From positions 62,001 through 126,000 of the forward strand of contig FAON01000011.1 of the NCBI GenBank assembly GCA_001485605.1: a stretch of DNA of 64,000 nt. The letters run 5' to 3'. Of the stretch, positions 16,554-26,562 are shown one piece after another (position 1 is the first letter of the stretch; each line of letters starts with the position of its first letter). The notes below the pieces were generated by a model. The model was not told the origin of the DNA. It saw only the letters and a program-made list of their open reading frames with translations, and did not search any database. A program made the translations under genes and the position numbers. The stretch comes from Candidatus Kryptobacter tengchongensis (GTDB lineage: Bacteria; Bacteroidota; Ignavibacteria; Kryptoniales; Kryptoniaceae).

Positions 16554-17261
16554 TTACTTTAAAACTCCAAGTTGTGCCATGCTTGTAAACTTATCTCCAG
16601 CGATTATGACATGATCAAGAAGTTTTATCCCTAAAATTTCGCCAGCCTGATAAATTTGTTTCGTTACCTCAATATCCATTCTGCTTGGCTCTGGATTTCC
16701 ACTTGGGTGGTTATGCACAAGGATTATACTTGCCGAAAGCTCATCAATAGCAGGTTTGAAAACTTCCCTTGGGTGGATCACACTTGAATTTAAATTCCCT
16801 TCAGACACAACGACATCACGGATAACTTTGTTTGCAGTATTAAGAAGAACAACGATTAAAATTTCTTTGTTCAGGTCAGCAAGTCGTGGTATAAAAATTC
16901 TGGCAATATCATCCGGTGATGTAATTTGCGGTCTTTCCAATGCGGGTTCAGATTGAATTCTTCTTGAAAGCTCAAAAGCTGCTGAAATAACAACTGCCTT
17001 CTTTAAACCTATCCCTTTATATTTTTTTAGATCCCCAAGACCCTTACGAGCAAGCTCACGCAAACTTCCTGCATCGGATAAAATTTTATTTGCAAGATCT
17101 ATAGCAGATATTTTTTTCGTTCCAGAACCGATTAAAATTGCAAGCAACTCGGCATTTGAAACTGATTGAGGTCCAAATTTTATGAACTTCTCTCTTGGTC
17201 TTGTTTCCGGTGGCAAATCCTTTATCCTAACTCTGTAGTCTGTTTCAACTTCATATTTCAT
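16554..17261 (-). CDS. radC: RadC family JAB/MPN-domain protein
   Basis: A 235-residue RadC protein: an N-terminal helix-hairpin-helix region (LARKGLGDLKKYKGIGLKKAVVISAAFELSRR) and a C-terminal JAMM metalloprotease-like fold with the EGNLNSSVIHPREVFKPA block and the zinc motif HNHPSGNPEPSRMDIEVT. Despite its name, RadC's function is unsettled. The ATG chosen overlaps the upstream stop as ATGA; a GTG 5 codons earlier is possible. It is coupled to the TPR/binding-protein gene. All metal ligands of the HxHx(n)SxxD motif are present. Confidence 0.93.
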   Translation of the reverse strand: MKYEVETDYRVRIKDLPPETRPREKFIKFGPQSVSNAELLAILIGSGTKKISAIDLANKILSDAGSLRELARKGLGDLKKYKGIGLKKAVVISAAFELSRRIQSEPALERPQITSPDDIARIFIPRLADLNKEILIVVLLNTANKVIRDVVVSEGNLNSSVIHPREVFKPAIDELSASIILVHNHPSGNPEPSRMDIEVTKQIYQAGEILGIKLLDHVIIAGDKFTSMAQLGVLK

Positions 17262-19039
17262 TGACTTACTACCCACTGAGATAATTTTCTTATTAAGCTA
17301 TCCTTGAAGACAAGGATTGAGACAGATTTGTTGATCCTTTCAGCATCAAAAATAACATCTCGTCCAATTCCAGCCATTTCATAATTTTTAAGCGCTTCGT
17401 AAACTTCATCAGATGTCAATTTACCCTCGCTTACTATTTTCAAAATTAACCTCCCTGCGTCATATCCGTAAATTGAAAAATCGTCTGGATCAGCTCCAAA
17501 TTTTTCCCTAAACAATTTCGCAAAGTTTTTAAATGAGTAACTTTCACGGTCAATATATTGTCCGCTTGTGAATATAACACCATCCGTATATCTCCTATTC
17601 ATATAAAGTTCATCAAAATTGTTCCATACATCGTTACCGAGGATTTTAACTTTTAGGTCATGGTAATATATTTGAGAAGAAATTATCCCGATAAAATCTG
17701 AATTTATGATTGGAGCAAATAAGCCGATTTCTTCAGAAACGACCTCACCCACTGGCGCAGAGATTTTAAGCGAGTCAAGTTTTGTAATTAGATTTCTAAA
17801 ATACGGACGAAGATCGGTTTCATCGGATCTATAAAATTGAATTGCGATGACCTTTCCAGAGTTTCTTTCAACTTCATTAATAAACGCATCAACAAATGGT
17901 TTGATAATTTTATCGTTTGGTGCAAGGATGATGAAATTCTTCAAACCAAGTGCAAAAATAGCAAACTGCGCAAGCGTCTTTGAACGAATTGTATAGTTTG
18001 AATTAAATTGAAAGATATACTTGCTTAACTCCGTCAAACCATCTGATGTTGCAGTCGGAGAAATTATAGGTATTTTCACCTGATCCCCGAACCTTGCACA
18101 AAGTTGAACATCCTCACTATAAATTGGTCCAATTATAGCAAGAACATCTGGCGAATTTTTGAAATTTATCAATTTTTGATCAACATCTCTGCTTGTATAA
18201 TACTTAACATCAATCCCAATCTTTGGGTTTGAATTCAAATTATGTTCATCAATTGCGATCTCAAGCCCCTTTAAAATTGATTCGCTCAAACTCTGCTTCT
18301 CTGGAAGCATAACCCCAATTTTTACCTTCGGGCGAACGAGCAATCGGTCATAATAATTAATTTGAAGCATCATCTTCTCATAAAACTCCGTTCCCTGAAA
18401 ATACCTTAACTGGTTTGAGACATACCTTTTTGCATTCTCAACTTTTCCAGAAGAAGCAAGTCCATCGGAAATCCTACGAACTATGAGATATCTTACTTCA
18501 GGGGTCAATTCAAATTTTCCAATTTCACCAAGCTCACTCACACTAATTGAATCAACTACAGCCGAGACAACATCAATATACTTTAATTTCTCATATTTTG
18601 ATTTTGAGATAGCCTTATCAAAAGAAAGCAACGCTCGTTTATACTCCCCAAATTTAACATAAATTAAACCGAGCGTGTAAAAAGCATCTTCAATGTATTC
18701 ACTTTCTTGGAAACGATCAATGAATTTTTTCAGAAGTTTTTCAGCATCTCCAAATCTATTGAGATAGCACAACGCTTTTGAAGCCATAATATAACTTGCG
18801 GTTGTGCGATGGTTCAGATCAAGTGAAATAATGGAATCAAAATTTAAATAAGCAGATGAAAAATAAATCATACCTGCAGTATCACCACGAAGAACTCTTG
18901 CGTTCAAGCCAAGTTTAAAAAATTCAACTCCAGATTTAAAAAGCGAATCAGCAACTGGATTGTAAATTTTGTCGCTTTGACCCAAAAGATAACAATTGAC
19001 AAAAACGAAAAATAAAATTAATCGTAAAAACCTAATCAT
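17258..19039 (-). CDS. Secreted TPR / type I periplasmic-binding fusion protein
   Basis: A 593-residue exported protein: signal peptide (about 20 residues, ending YLLGQ), four or so tetratricopeptide-like helix pairs (about 25-230, e.g. AFYTLGLIYVKFGEYKRALLSFDKAI), and a type I periplasmic-binding fold (about 240-590) seen in VKIGVMLPEKQSLSESILKGLEIAIDE, LAIIGPIYSEDVQ, IPIISPTATSDGLTE and the C-terminal FSIYGYDAGRLILKIV. The layout recalls LpoA and other ABC-substrate-like receptors fused to TPRs. No ABC transporter is adjacent, so it may act in envelope assembly or sensing. It overlaps the TPR gene before it by 8 bp and radC after it by 4 bp. Confidence 0.82.
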   Translation of the reverse strand: MIRFLRLILFFVFVNCYLLGQSDKIYNPVADSLFKSGVEFFKLGLNARVLRGDTAGMIYFSSAYLNFDSIISLDLNHRTTASYIMASKALCYLNRFGDAEKLLKKFIDRFQESEYIEDAFYTLGLIYVKFGEYKRALLSFDKAISKSKYEKLKYIDVVSAVVDSISVSELGEIGKFELTPEVRYLIVRRISDGLASSGKVENAKRYVSNQLRYFQGTEFYEKMMLQINYYDRLLVRPKVKIGVMLPEKQSLSESILKGLEIAIDEHNLNSNPKIGIDVKYYTSRDVDQKLINFKNSPDVLAIIGPIYSEDVQLCARFGDQVKIPIISPTATSDGLTELSKYIFQFNSNYTIRSKTLAQFAIFALGLKNFIILAPNDKIIKPFVDAFINEVERNSGKVIAIQFYRSDETDLRPYFRNLITKLDSLKISAPVGEVVSEEIGLFAPIINSDFIGIISSQIYYHDLKVKILGNDVWNNFDELYMNRRYTDGVIFTSGQYIDRESYSFKNFAKLFREKFGADPDDFSIYGYDAGRLILKIVSEGKLTSDEVYEALKNYEMAGIGRDVIFDAERINKSVSILVFKDSLIRKLSQWVVSQ

Positions 19040-19901
19040 TTCTCAAAAGATTAAGTTTTTCCTCTATTTTCGCTTCAGCGTTCGGGTCAATTCTTAACGC
19101 TTCACTGAAAAACCTATTTGCTTCTTCTTTTTTCCCACGGTATGTGTAAATCAATCCAAGATTTATGAATGAATCAACAAGATTTTTATCAAGCCCAATA
19201 GCACGATTAAAATATTTCTCCGCTTCATCAACTTCACCAAGGTCAAGCAACAACTCCCCACATGTTTCCCAGAGAATTGCTTTATTAGGTTCAAGATCAA
19301 TTGCGGTTTCAATAGCACTTTTCGCCTCAGTCAAATTCCTAAGGTTCCAATGTGAAATTGCAAGGAGATAATAAAGCATGTGATTATATGGTTCCTTTTT
19401 TATACCCCGTTGCAGATATTCCACTGCTTCCTCATAAGCTCCACGCTTTATTAGTATCTCCCCAAGGGTTTCAAAAACCTTGGGAAACTCAGGATCAAGT
19501 TTTAATACTTTCTTAAACTCTGCTTCAGCTTCAAGAAAATCACCCCTGTAATAATATGCAAGCCCAAGGTTGTAATGAACTACAGGATAATCAAGGTTAG
19601 CAATAGGGGTGTAAAATTTTATCGCTTCATCAAACCTTTTTGATTTAAGGCATATATTCCCAAGCATGAAAAGAACTTCTTCATTTCTCGGTTCAATTTC
19701 ATACGCTTTTCTCAACAATTTTTCGGCGTAATTTTCTTTTCCAAGCTTTGTATAAATAAAAGCAAGCTCTATGTAAGCATCAACGAAATTTGGGAATTCA
19801 TTTATAAGTCTATGGTAAATTTGAGTTGAATGTAAAAATTTCCCCGAATCAAAATATCTCCTTGCCTTTTCAAGTGATTTCCTCAAAACTGAATTTGGCA
19901 T
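19032..19901 (-). CDS. Tetratricopeptide repeat protein
   Basis: A 289-residue protein made almost wholly of TPR units (about eight), for example AYIELAFIYTKLGKENYAEKLLRKAYEIEP, VHYNLGLAYYYRGDFLEAEAEFKKVLKLDP-like repeats running from residue 15 to the end. There is no signal peptide, so it is probably cytoplasmic. The ATG at 19901 is preferred because GGGAGTAAG lies just upstream and it follows the guaA stop by 7 bp; a TTG 7 codons earlier would overlap guaA. It overlaps the next gene by 8 bp, so the two TPR proteins are made together and may interact. Confidence 0.88.
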   Translation of the reverse strand: MPNSVLRKSLEKARRYFDSGKFLHSTQIYHRLINEFPNFVDAYIELAFIYTKLGKENYAEKLLRKAYEIEPRNEEVLFMLGNICLKSKRFDEAIKFYTPIANLDYPVVHYNLGLAYYYRGDFLEAEAEFKKVLKLDPEFPKVFETLGEILIKRGAYEEAVEYLQRGIKKEPYNHMLYYLLAISHWNLRNLTEAKSAIETAIDLEPNKAILWETCGELLLDLGEVDEAEKYFNRAIGLDKNLVDSFINLGLIYTYRGKKEEANRFFSEALRIDPNAEAKIEEKLNLLRND

Positions 19902-19908
19902 ACCAATC

Positions 19909-21447
19909 TTACTCCCATTCAATTGTTGCTGGTGGTTTTGTCGTTATATCATAAACAACTCTATTAACTCCTCTAACTTCATTGACAATCCTTGATGAAA
20001 TTCTCTCAAGCACATCATACGGCAACCTCACCCAATCAGCCGTCATTCCATCCTGACTTGTCACAGCTCTTAAAGCGATGACATATTCATAGCTTCTTTC
20101 ATCACCCATAACCCCAACCGATCTTACGGGTAAAAGCACAGCAAAGGCTTGCCACATTTTATCATAAAGATTTGCTTTTTTTATTTCTTCAATAAGAATT
20201 TCATCAGCGCTTCTTAAAATTTCAAGTTTTTCATGCGTAATTTCACCAATAATTCTAACAGCAAGCCCTGGACCAGGAAATGGATGACGATTTAATATCT
20301 CATCATCAAGTCCAAGCGATTTTCCAACTCGTCTTACCTCATCTTTAAAAAGTTCTCTAAACGGTTCTATTAATTTAAATTTCATCTTTTCTGGAAGCCC
20401 ACCAACATTGTGGTGAGTTTTTATCTTTGAAGAAGGTCCCCTATAAGATGTTGACTCAATTACATCTGGATATAAAGTTCCCTGTGCGAGAAATTCAACA
20501 TCTACGAATTTCTCCGCCTCTCGTTCAAAAACTTCAACAAAAGTATGTCCTATGATTTTTCTTTTCATTTCTGGTTCAACTACACCGTGCAACCTCTCAA
20601 GAAAAATCTCACCAGCGCCAACATAATGAACATTAATACCAAGTTTTTTAAACATTTCAATAACTTCTATACTTTCATTCTTACGCATCAATCCATTATC
20701 AATGTAAATTGCAATCAAATTTTTGCCAATAGCTTTGTTAAGCAAGATAGCAAGCACTGTTGAATCAACTCCACCGCTTACAGCACATATAACTTTTTTA
20801 TCCTTGACCGTGTCTTTAATTTCTTTTATCGTATTTTCAATAAAAAATTCAGCGTTCCAACCACCATGACATTCACAGATTTTATATACGAAATTTTTCA
20901 ACATATCAATCCCTTTTTCAGTATGTGCAACTTCTGGATGAAATTGCACGCCGTAAATTTTTTTATCCTTTTTTCGTATCGCACAAATTGGGGAGTTTTC
21001 AGTTTGACCGATGACCTCAAATCCATCAGGTGCTTTCACAAGCGCATCACCATGACTCATCCAGACAACGGTATTTGAACCCAAACCATAGAAGAGATCA
21101 TCATCTTTTTCAATTTTTAAAATTGCTTTCCCATATTCTCTTTTAGCAAACCTATCAACTTCCCCACCAAGATTATATGCAATGAGTTGAAGCCCATAAC
21201 AAATCCCCAAAACAGGAATCCCAAGTTCAAATAATTTAACATCAACTTGTGGAGAGCCATTCTCATAAACACTTGCTGGACCGCCAGATAGAATTATCCC
21301 TTTCGGTTTTGATCTCACAATTTCATCAATAGGGAAATTAAAAGGTTGAACTTCGGAATATACACCAAGTTCCCTTATCCTTCTTGCTATAAGCTGTGTG
21401 TATTGTGAACCGAAGTCAAGTACAAGGATAAATTCGCTGGGTCGCAT
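19909..21447 (-). CDS. guaA: GMP synthase (glutamine-hydrolysing)
   Basis: GuaA converts XMP to GMP using glutamine and ATP. The 512-residue protein has the full class I glutamine amidotransferase domain (nucleophile in [15 protein letters not shown], catalytic QFHPEVAHT), the PP-loop ATP pyrophosphatase motif [13 protein letters not shown], and the C-terminal dimerisation domain ending [22 protein letters not shown]. Length and all motifs are normal. It is the first gene of the guaA-TPR-TPR/PBP-radC-adenosine kinase run; a 161-bp AT-rich region separates it from the divergent aldo/keto reductase. Confidence 0.98.
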   Translation of the reverse strand: MRPSEFILVLDFGSQYTQLIARRIRELGVYSEVQPFNFPIDEIVRSKPKGIILSGGPASVYENGSPQVDVKLFELGIPVLGICYGLQLIAYNLGGEVDRFAKREYGKAILKIEKDDDLFYGLGSNTVVWMSHGDALVKAPDGFEVIGQTENSPICAIRKKDKKIYGVQFHPEVAHTEKGIDMLKNFVYKICECHGGWNAEFFIENTIKEIKDTVKDKKVICAVSGGVDSTVLAILLNKAIGKNLIAIYIDNGLMRKNESIEVIEMFKKLGINVHYVGAGEIFLERLHGVVEPEMKRKIIGHTFVEVFEREAEKFVDVEFLAQGTLYPDVIESTSYRGPSSKIKTHHNVGGLPEKMKFKLIEPFRELFKDEVRRVGKSLGLDDEILNRHPFPGPGLAVRIIGEITHEKLEILRSADEILIEEIKKANLYDKMWQAFAVLLPVRSVGVMGDERSYEYVIALRAVTSQDGMTADWVRLPYDVLERISSRIVNEVRGVNRVVYDITTKPPATIEWE

Positions 21448-21608
21448 TAACTTTTTAAGTTTATGAGTTTTGATTTAAATATAAAAAAATTTCTCCAAAT
21501 TCACATAAAACCAGATTACAACCTGTGATGCGATGCTTTTTTATTTTCACGAATCAATTTAAATTTTTCTTTAGCAAACTATTTCACAAACAAAATAAAT
21601 AAAAGCAA

Positions 21609-22577
21609 ATGCGATACCGCATCCTTGGAAGAACAGGTCTTCAAGTGTCGGAAATTGGATTTGGCTCATGGGGAATAGGAGGTAAAATGTGGGCGGACTC
21701 AAACGATGAGGAATCAATAAAAGCTCTTCACAGAGCAATTGAACTTGGTGTTAATTTTATTGATACTGCCCTTGTTTACGGAGATGGACACAGCGAAAGA
21801 TTAATAAGCAAGGTTTTGAAAGAAGTAAGGGAAACAGTTTATGTCGCTACAAAAATACCCCCCAAAAACATGATTTGGCCAGCCCTCAAAGGAACCCCTC
21901 TGAAAGACGTTTTCCCGTATGATCACATCATAAAATCAACCGAGCAAAGTTTAAAAAATCTTGGTGTTGATACAATTGACTTGCAACAATTTCATGTCTG
22001 GAATGATGAATGGGCAAGAATGGATGAATGGTGGGAGGCGATACAGAAACTGAAAGAAGAAGGAAAAATAAGATTCTTTGGAATCTCAATAAATGACCAT
22101 GAACCATGGAATGCGATTGAGCTCATAAAAACTGGAAGGGTTGATACAGTTCAAGTAATTTATAACATCTTTGATCAATCTCCTGAAGATGAACTTTTTC
22201 CCGTTTGCATGCAGTATAATATTGGAGTAATTGTCAGAGTTCCATTTGACGAGGGGAGTTTAACTGGAAAGATAACGCCCGAAACGAGATTTCCAGAAGG
22301 AGATTGGCGAAATAGATATTTTAGAGACGATAGAAAACAACAGGTATGGGAAAGAGTTCAAAAACTTGAAAAACTACTTGGGGACGAAGCAAAGACATTG
22401 AGCGAGCTTGCTCTAAGGTTTTGCCTGTCTCATGAAGCTGTTTCAACAGTAATCCCAGGAATGAGAAAAATTCAACATGTTGAGGAAAACTGCTCTGTTT
22501 CAGATGGAAGGAAACTATCTCAAAAAATGTTACTTGAACTAAGAAAACACAGATGGGTTAGAAATTTCTATCGTTGA
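21609..22577 (+). CDS. Aldo/keto reductase
   Basis: A 322-residue NADP-dependent aldo/keto reductase with the complete catalytic tetrad: Asp52 (NFIDTA), Tyr57 (VYGDG), Lys82 (ATKIPP) and His129 (QQFHVW). The opening [21 protein letters not shown] and the C-terminal [16 protein letters not shown]-type cofactor segment are typical of the subgroup related to YghZ/oxidoreductase Tas. It stands alone between guaA (divergent) and korB (convergent), with a hairpin terminator at its end. The substrate cannot be told from sequence. Confidence 0.93.
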   Translation: MRYRILGRTGLQVSEIGFGSWGIGGKMWADSNDEESIKALHRAIELGVNFIDTALVYGDGHSERLISKVLKEVRETVYVATKIPPKNMIWPALKGTPLKDVFPYDHIIKSTEQSLKNLGVDTIDLQQFHVWNDEWARMDEWWEAIQKLKEEGKIRFFGISINDHEPWNAIELIKTGRVDTVQVIYNIFDQSPEDELFPVCMQYNIGVIVRVPFDEGSLTGKITPETRFPEGDWRNRYFRDDRKQQVWERVQKLEKLLGDEAKTLSELALRFCLSHEAVSTVIPGMRKIQHVEENCSVSDGRKLSQKMLLELRKHRWVRNFYR

Positions 22578-22589
22578 GTGAAAAGATTA

Positions 22590-22618
22590 CCCCCTCCAAA
22601 GTTATCAGTGGAGGGGGG
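22590..22618. terminator. Bidirectional hairpin between aldo/keto reductase and korB
   Basis: CCCCCTCCA and TGGAGGGGG form a perfect 9-pair stem with a 10-base loop, between the stops of two convergent genes. On the minus strand the stem is followed by TAATCTTTT; on plus by ATTATATT. It can serve both transcripts. Confidence 0.75.
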
Positions 22619-22624
22619 ATTATA

Positions 22625-23506
22625 TTACGCAAACTGGTCAAAAAGCTTTTCTAATCTTTCTTTTTTTACAGCTTCATCAATCGCGCCATCAAATTTGGAT
22701 ATAATTTTCTCAAGATTACTTTCAAATGTTGGTCTCTCCTCACGATAGAATATCCCAGTGTAAATTTTATCCTGAGCCATCGCAAGTTCAAATGCCTTCA
22801 GCTTATTTGTCGGGTCATGCTCTGGCGGAATTTCAACAACCTTTTCACGGACAAAGTCAAAGGTGATTTCCATGTTGAAAGTTGGACATGGCGATATAAC
22901 ATGAATTGCAGCAAAGCCCTTATGTCTTGTCGCCTCAATTATAAGTTGAGTTAGCTGTTTAGTGTTTGACGAAAACCCACGGGCTACGAAAGTAGCGCCA
23001 TAAGCAAGAAGAAGCATAACTGGATTAATTGGTGGTTCAATCGCCCCGTAGGGAGTCGTCGTTGTTGTCATCGTCAAAGTTGAAGTAGGTGAAACTTGAC
23101 CTTTTGTTAAGCCATAAATTGCGTTGTCAAGAATTATATAAACCATATCTGGGTTTCGCCTTGCGACATGCGGAATATGCCCCCCACCTATTGCAAATCC
23201 ATCTCCATCTCCACCGACAACAAAAACTTCAATTTCTGGATTCGCTATTTTAACTCCAAGTGCAACTGGTAAAGCTCTCCCATGAACGGTATGAAGATTA
23301 TACCCTCTAACGAAGTGGGGAAATCTGCTTGAACAACCTATTCCGGAAACAATGCTTAATTTATGAGTTGGAATTTTCATTTCCCCAAGCGCCCTTATAA
23401 AAGCCGCAAGCACTCCGTAGTCACCGCAACCTGGACACCATGTTGGTTTAACTTCGCTTTTATACTCAACCTTCGCTTGTTTTATTTTTTCCATTACTTC
23501 ACTCAT
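22625..23506 (-). CDS. korB: 2-oxoacid:ferredoxin oxidoreductase, beta subunit
   Basis: The thiamine-diphosphate-binding subunit of a 2-oxoglutarate (or related 2-oxoacid):ferredoxin oxidoreductase, 293 residues. It shows the TPP motif GDGDGFAIGGGHIPHVARRNPDMVYIILDNAIYGLTKGQ and the CPGCGDYGVLAAF start with WCPGC and the HVISPCPTFN cysteine. It overlaps korA by 4 bp. With sucC at 57929 this points to low-potential-electron TCA chemistry (oxidative or reductive). Subunits alone cannot distinguish 2-oxoglutarate from pyruvate, but the two-subunit KorAB layout favours 2-oxoglutarate. Confidence 0.93.
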   Translation of the reverse strand: MSEVMEKIKQAKVEYKSEVKPTWCPGCGDYGVLAAFIRALGEMKIPTHKLSIVSGIGCSSRFPHFVRGYNLHTVHGRALPVALGVKIANPEIEVFVVGGDGDGFAIGGGHIPHVARRNPDMVYIILDNAIYGLTKGQVSPTSTLTMTTTTTPYGAIEPPINPVMLLLAYGATFVARGFSSNTKQLTQLIIEATRHKGFAAIHVISPCPTFNMEITFDFVREKVVEIPPEHDPTNKLKAFELAMAQDKIYTGIFYREERPTFESNLEKIISKFDGAIDEAVKKERLEKLFDQFA

Positions 23507-25242
23507 TTCGCTACCTCAATTATTTTGTTATAAATTTCTTCAGATGTGAAAGGAATGCCACCGTAATTATTTAGCTTTATCGGGTTATAATCCACGAACA
23601 TTCTTAATATATTTGCAAATTGTCCATGATAATTTTGCTCAACAACGATGACTTTCTCATAGCTTTGGATGATTTCCTTAACTTTTTTCTTTGGAAGTGG
23701 GTTTAAAATTCTAGGATGATAATGACTTACCTTTATCCCTTGCATTTCCGCTCTTGCAATTGCTTCCCTTATAGCTCCATAAGTTGAACCCCAGGAGATA
23801 ATCAACACTTTTGCGCCTTCAACTTTATAGTAGTCATTATTTTCATTCTCAAGGGTTTGAGCAAGCGTTTCAATCTTTTTAAACCGCTTTTTCTGCATCT
23901 CTGTGTGAACTTTCGGAGTGTAGTTTGGATTTCCACGCTCGTTATGTTCAAGCCCTGGGGCTATATATTCAAATCCTGGATGTCCCGGTATAGCAATTGG
24001 AGCAAGTCCAGTTTCAGTTATCTTATAACGGAGATATTCTGAATTTTGATTTTCGTAATCCGGCTCAAGCCTATGCACAACCTTAATTGAATTAACATCC
24101 GGTTTAGGAATCGCCTCCGTTTGATAAGCAAGCACCTGGTCAGAGAGTATAATTACAGGCATTTGATATTCTTCCGCAAGATTGAATGCTTTGATAGTTT
24201 CATAGAAACAATCGCTTACATTTGCTGGGGCAACTACAATTCTCGGTGCTTCACCAGGTCCTCCAAAGACGACATGGTAAAGATCGGTTTGCTCCGTTTT
24301 GCTCGGCATCCCAGTTGACGGTCCTGCTCTTTGAACATCAACAATAACCACAGGGAGCTCAGCCATTGATGCGTATGTTATAAGCTCAGTCATAAGAGCA
24401 AGACCCGGTCCAGAAGTTGGTGTCATAACCTTAAGACCTGCATATGAGGCACCGATACAAGTTGCAAGAGCTGATATCTCATCTTCATTTTGAATCACCT
24501 TACCCCCAAATCTTGGAAGGTATCTTGCCAAAAATTCAAGCACTGGAGAAGCAGGGGTAATCGGATAACCAACAGCAACTTTACACCCTGCTGCTATCGC
24601 ACCAAAACCAATCGCTTGATTTCCTGAAAGAATTATTCTTCTATCCTTACCCTCAGGTTCCCCAAGCCTGAACATGCTCAGTTCATCAAGATACCTATTG
24701 GCATACTCAATTCCGCTTCTAAAAGCGGTGAGATTCTGCTCAAGGATTTTTTCACCTTTGCGTTTGAATTTGTCAATTATCTGATACTCTGATTTCTCAA
24801 TTGGAATCCCAAGCACAGCTGTTAAAAATCCAGTTGCAACCATATTTTTTGCAAGGTGTGTCCCAGCAGACATTGCAAGCTCTTTAAGGGGAACTTCATA
24901 TTTTCTCTTCGTGAAGTTCTCTGGAGGTTTGCATTCCGCTGGATCATAAAACAAAACACCATCATCAGCAAGAATAGAAGCGTAATTATCAAAAGCTTCT
25001 TGGTTGAAAGCCATTAAGATGTGCAGTTTATCACCCATTGAATAAATATCATGTGGACTTACACGAAATTGATACATCGCAAGCCCACCCTTTATCTCAG
25101 CAGGGAAAGTTCTGAATGTGAAAACACGATATGATGCCCTCGCTGCGGAGTAAGTTAATATCTCCCCAGCACTCATTACCCCTTCACCGCCTTCGCCCCC
25201 AATCCTTACCACAACATCGTTTAATCTACCGTTGTTTGACAT
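23503..25242 (-). CDS. korA: 2-oxoacid:ferredoxin oxidoreductase, fused gamma-alpha subunit
   Basis: A 579-residue protein in which the gamma domain (about 1-190: VVRIGGEGGEGVMSAGEIL, FRTFPAEIKGGLAMYQ) is fused to the alpha pyrimidine-binding domain (from about 205: GNQAIGFGAIAAGCKVAVGYPITPASPVLE) and the transketolase-C-like domain (VLIISWGSTYGAIREAI, IVVEQNYHGQ). This fusion is normal for the KorA type. It lies downstream of ccdA with 21 bp between and is coupled to korB. No ferredoxin gene adjoins, so the acceptor is encoded elsewhere. Confidence 0.94.
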   Translation of the reverse strand: MSNNGRLNDVVVRIGGEGGEGVMSAGEILTYSAARASYRVFTFRTFPAEIKGGLAMYQFRVSPHDIYSMGDKLHILMAFNQEAFDNYASILADDGVLFYDPAECKPPENFTKRKYEVPLKELAMSAGTHLAKNMVATGFLTAVLGIPIEKSEYQIIDKFKRKGEKILEQNLTAFRSGIEYANRYLDELSMFRLGEPEGKDRRIILSGNQAIGFGAIAAGCKVAVGYPITPASPVLEFLARYLPRFGGKVIQNEDEISALATCIGASYAGLKVMTPTSGPGLALMTELITYASMAELPVVIVDVQRAGPSTGMPSKTEQTDLYHVVFGGPGEAPRIVVAPANVSDCFYETIKAFNLAEEYQMPVIILSDQVLAYQTEAIPKPDVNSIKVVHRLEPDYENQNSEYLRYKITETGLAPIAIPGHPGFEYIAPGLEHNERGNPNYTPKVHTEMQKKRFKKIETLAQTLENENNDYYKVEGAKVLIISWGSTYGAIREAIARAEMQGIKVSHYHPRILNPLPKKKVKEIIQSYEKVIVVEQNYHGQFANILRMFVDYNPIKLNNYGGIPFTSEEIYNKIIEVAK

Positions 25243-25263
25243 CTTTTTAAGGTCTTTTTGTTT

Positions 25264-25998
25264 TTAAGAAAATTTACTCAAAAATGGGAAAAGTTTCATA
25301 ATATAAGCCGAGATAACTCCAAGCGAATTCGTAAAAATTAAAACGCCAAGCAAAATCAAAATGACACCACTTGTTATCTCAACCACATTTAAATATCTTC
25401 TCACCTTTGAAAACCATTTGAAAAAGAAGTTAACGCTCAAGCTTGTGATGATAAATGGAATACCAAGCCCAAGCGAATATACTGAAAGAAGCAAAATTCC
25501 TTGTTTGATCGTCTCCTGTTGCGAAGCAAGAACGAGAATTGTTGCAAGCACTGGTCCAATACAGGGAGTCCATCCAAAGGCAAAAGCAAAGCCAACTACA
25601 AAAGCCCCAATTAAGCCAAGTGGCTTGCCCTTTGTTTTCAGCTTTGCTTCGTAATTTAAAAATTTTATTTTGAAAATCCCCGTCATATGTAAACCAAAAA
25701 GAATTATAATAACGCCAGCAACTTTTGAAATTATATTCATATTGTCAGAAAGGAATTTCCCAACCGCTGTTGCAGAAGCCCCAAGTGCAACAAAAACAAT
25801 TGAAAAACCAAACACGAAAAATACCGAACTCAAAAGAGTTTTTATCAAAAACCTTTTTGAACTTTCCGATTCTCTCAACTCCTCAAAGGAAAGCCCTGAG
25901 ACAAAAGAAATATATCCCGGCACAAGCGGTAAGACGCAAGGAGAAAGAAAGGATAAAATTCCAAATAAAAACGCGGTGAATAATCCAACGCTTTCCAT
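25264..25998 (-). CDS. ccdA: CcdA-type thiol:disulfide interchange membrane protein
   Basis: A 244-residue protein with six transmembrane helices that carries reducing power across the inner membrane to periplasmic thiol proteins. The two redox cysteines are visible in LSPCVLPLVPGYISF (near residue 21) and GWTPCIGPVLATIL (near 145). It has the CcdA rather than the full DsbD architecture: no periplasmic domains. It lies downstream of the rplI terminator and upstream of korA, so it probably starts a new transcript. The periplasmic thioredoxin partner is not in the window. Confidence 0.93.
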   Translation of the reverse strand: MESVGLFTAFLFGILSFLSPCVLPLVPGYISFVSGLSFEELRESESSKRFLIKTLLSSVFFVFGFSIVFVALGASATAVGKFLSDNMNIISKVAGVIIILFGLHMTGIFKIKFLNYEAKLKTKGKPLGLIGAFVVGFAFAFGWTPCIGPVLATILVLASQQETIKQGILLLSVYSLGLGIPFIITSLSVNFFFKWFSKVRRYLNVVEITSGVILILLGVLIFTNSLGVISAYIMKLFPFLSKFS

Positions 25999-26020
25999 TT
26001 TTATTTCTCAATTTTTTGAT

Positions 26021-26047
26021 AAAAAAACCCGACCTTTTAAGGTCGGG
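26021..26047 (-). terminator. Intrinsic terminator after rplI
   Basis: CCCGACC and GGTCGGG form a perfect 7-pair stem with loop TTTTAA, followed on the minus strand by a run of seven T. It ends the prs-rplI transcript about 19 bp after the rplI stop. Confidence 0.9.
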
Positions 26048-26065
26048 CACGAAAAATCAAACAAA

Positions 26066-26533
26066 TTAACCTTCAGTGCTTTTCTCTTCCTCTATCTGAA
26101 CAACATTAACTTTTATCTTAGCACTTACATCAGGATGAAGCCTTATCGGAATCTCATATTTACCAAGCATCTTTATCGGCTCATCAAGCAAAATTTTCCT
26201 TCTATCAATTTCAAATCCAAGCTTCTCAAGCTCATTAACAATCATCTGCGCAGTCACAGAACCAAACAGTCGCTCATTTTCCCCAGCCCTCATCGGGATT
26301 GTAATTTCAATCCCTGAAAGTTTCTCAGCAAGTTGCTGAGCAGATAATCTCTCTCTTTCAAGTTTAAATGCCTTCTGCTTTTTTTCAGTTTCAATCATTT
26401 TTATATTTCCAGGAGTAGCCGGAAGAGCTATTTTCCGTGGGATCAAAAAATTTCTTGCATAACCCTCCTTCACTTCAACTATATCACCAAATTTCCCGAG
26501 ATTTTCAAAATCTTGACGCAGTATAACCTTCAT
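26066..26533 (-). CDS. rplI: Ribosomal protein L9
   Basis: L9 of the large ribosomal subunit, 155 residues. It begins MKVILRQDFENLGKFGDIVEVKEGYARNFLIP, the universal L9 start, and the GAAAGGTAAG ribosome-binding site lies just before this ATG; an in-frame ATG 5 codons upstream is rejected for that reason. The long connecting helix (KKQKAFKLERERLSAQQLAEKL) and C-terminal domain (GSVTAQMIVNELEKLGFEIDRRKI) are present. A short acidic tail follows. Last gene of the rpsF-ssb-rpsR-rplI cluster. Confidence 0.98.
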   Translation of the reverse strand: MKVILRQDFENLGKFGDIVEVKEGYARNFLIPRKIALPATPGNIKMIETEKKQKAFKLERERLSAQQLAEKLSGIEITIPMRAGENERLFGSVTAQMIVNELEKLGFEIDRRKILLDEPIKMLGKYEIPIRLHPDVSAKIKVNVVQIEEEKSTEG

Positions 26534-26562
26534 CTTACCTTTCTCCATTAAGTTTTGTTCAA

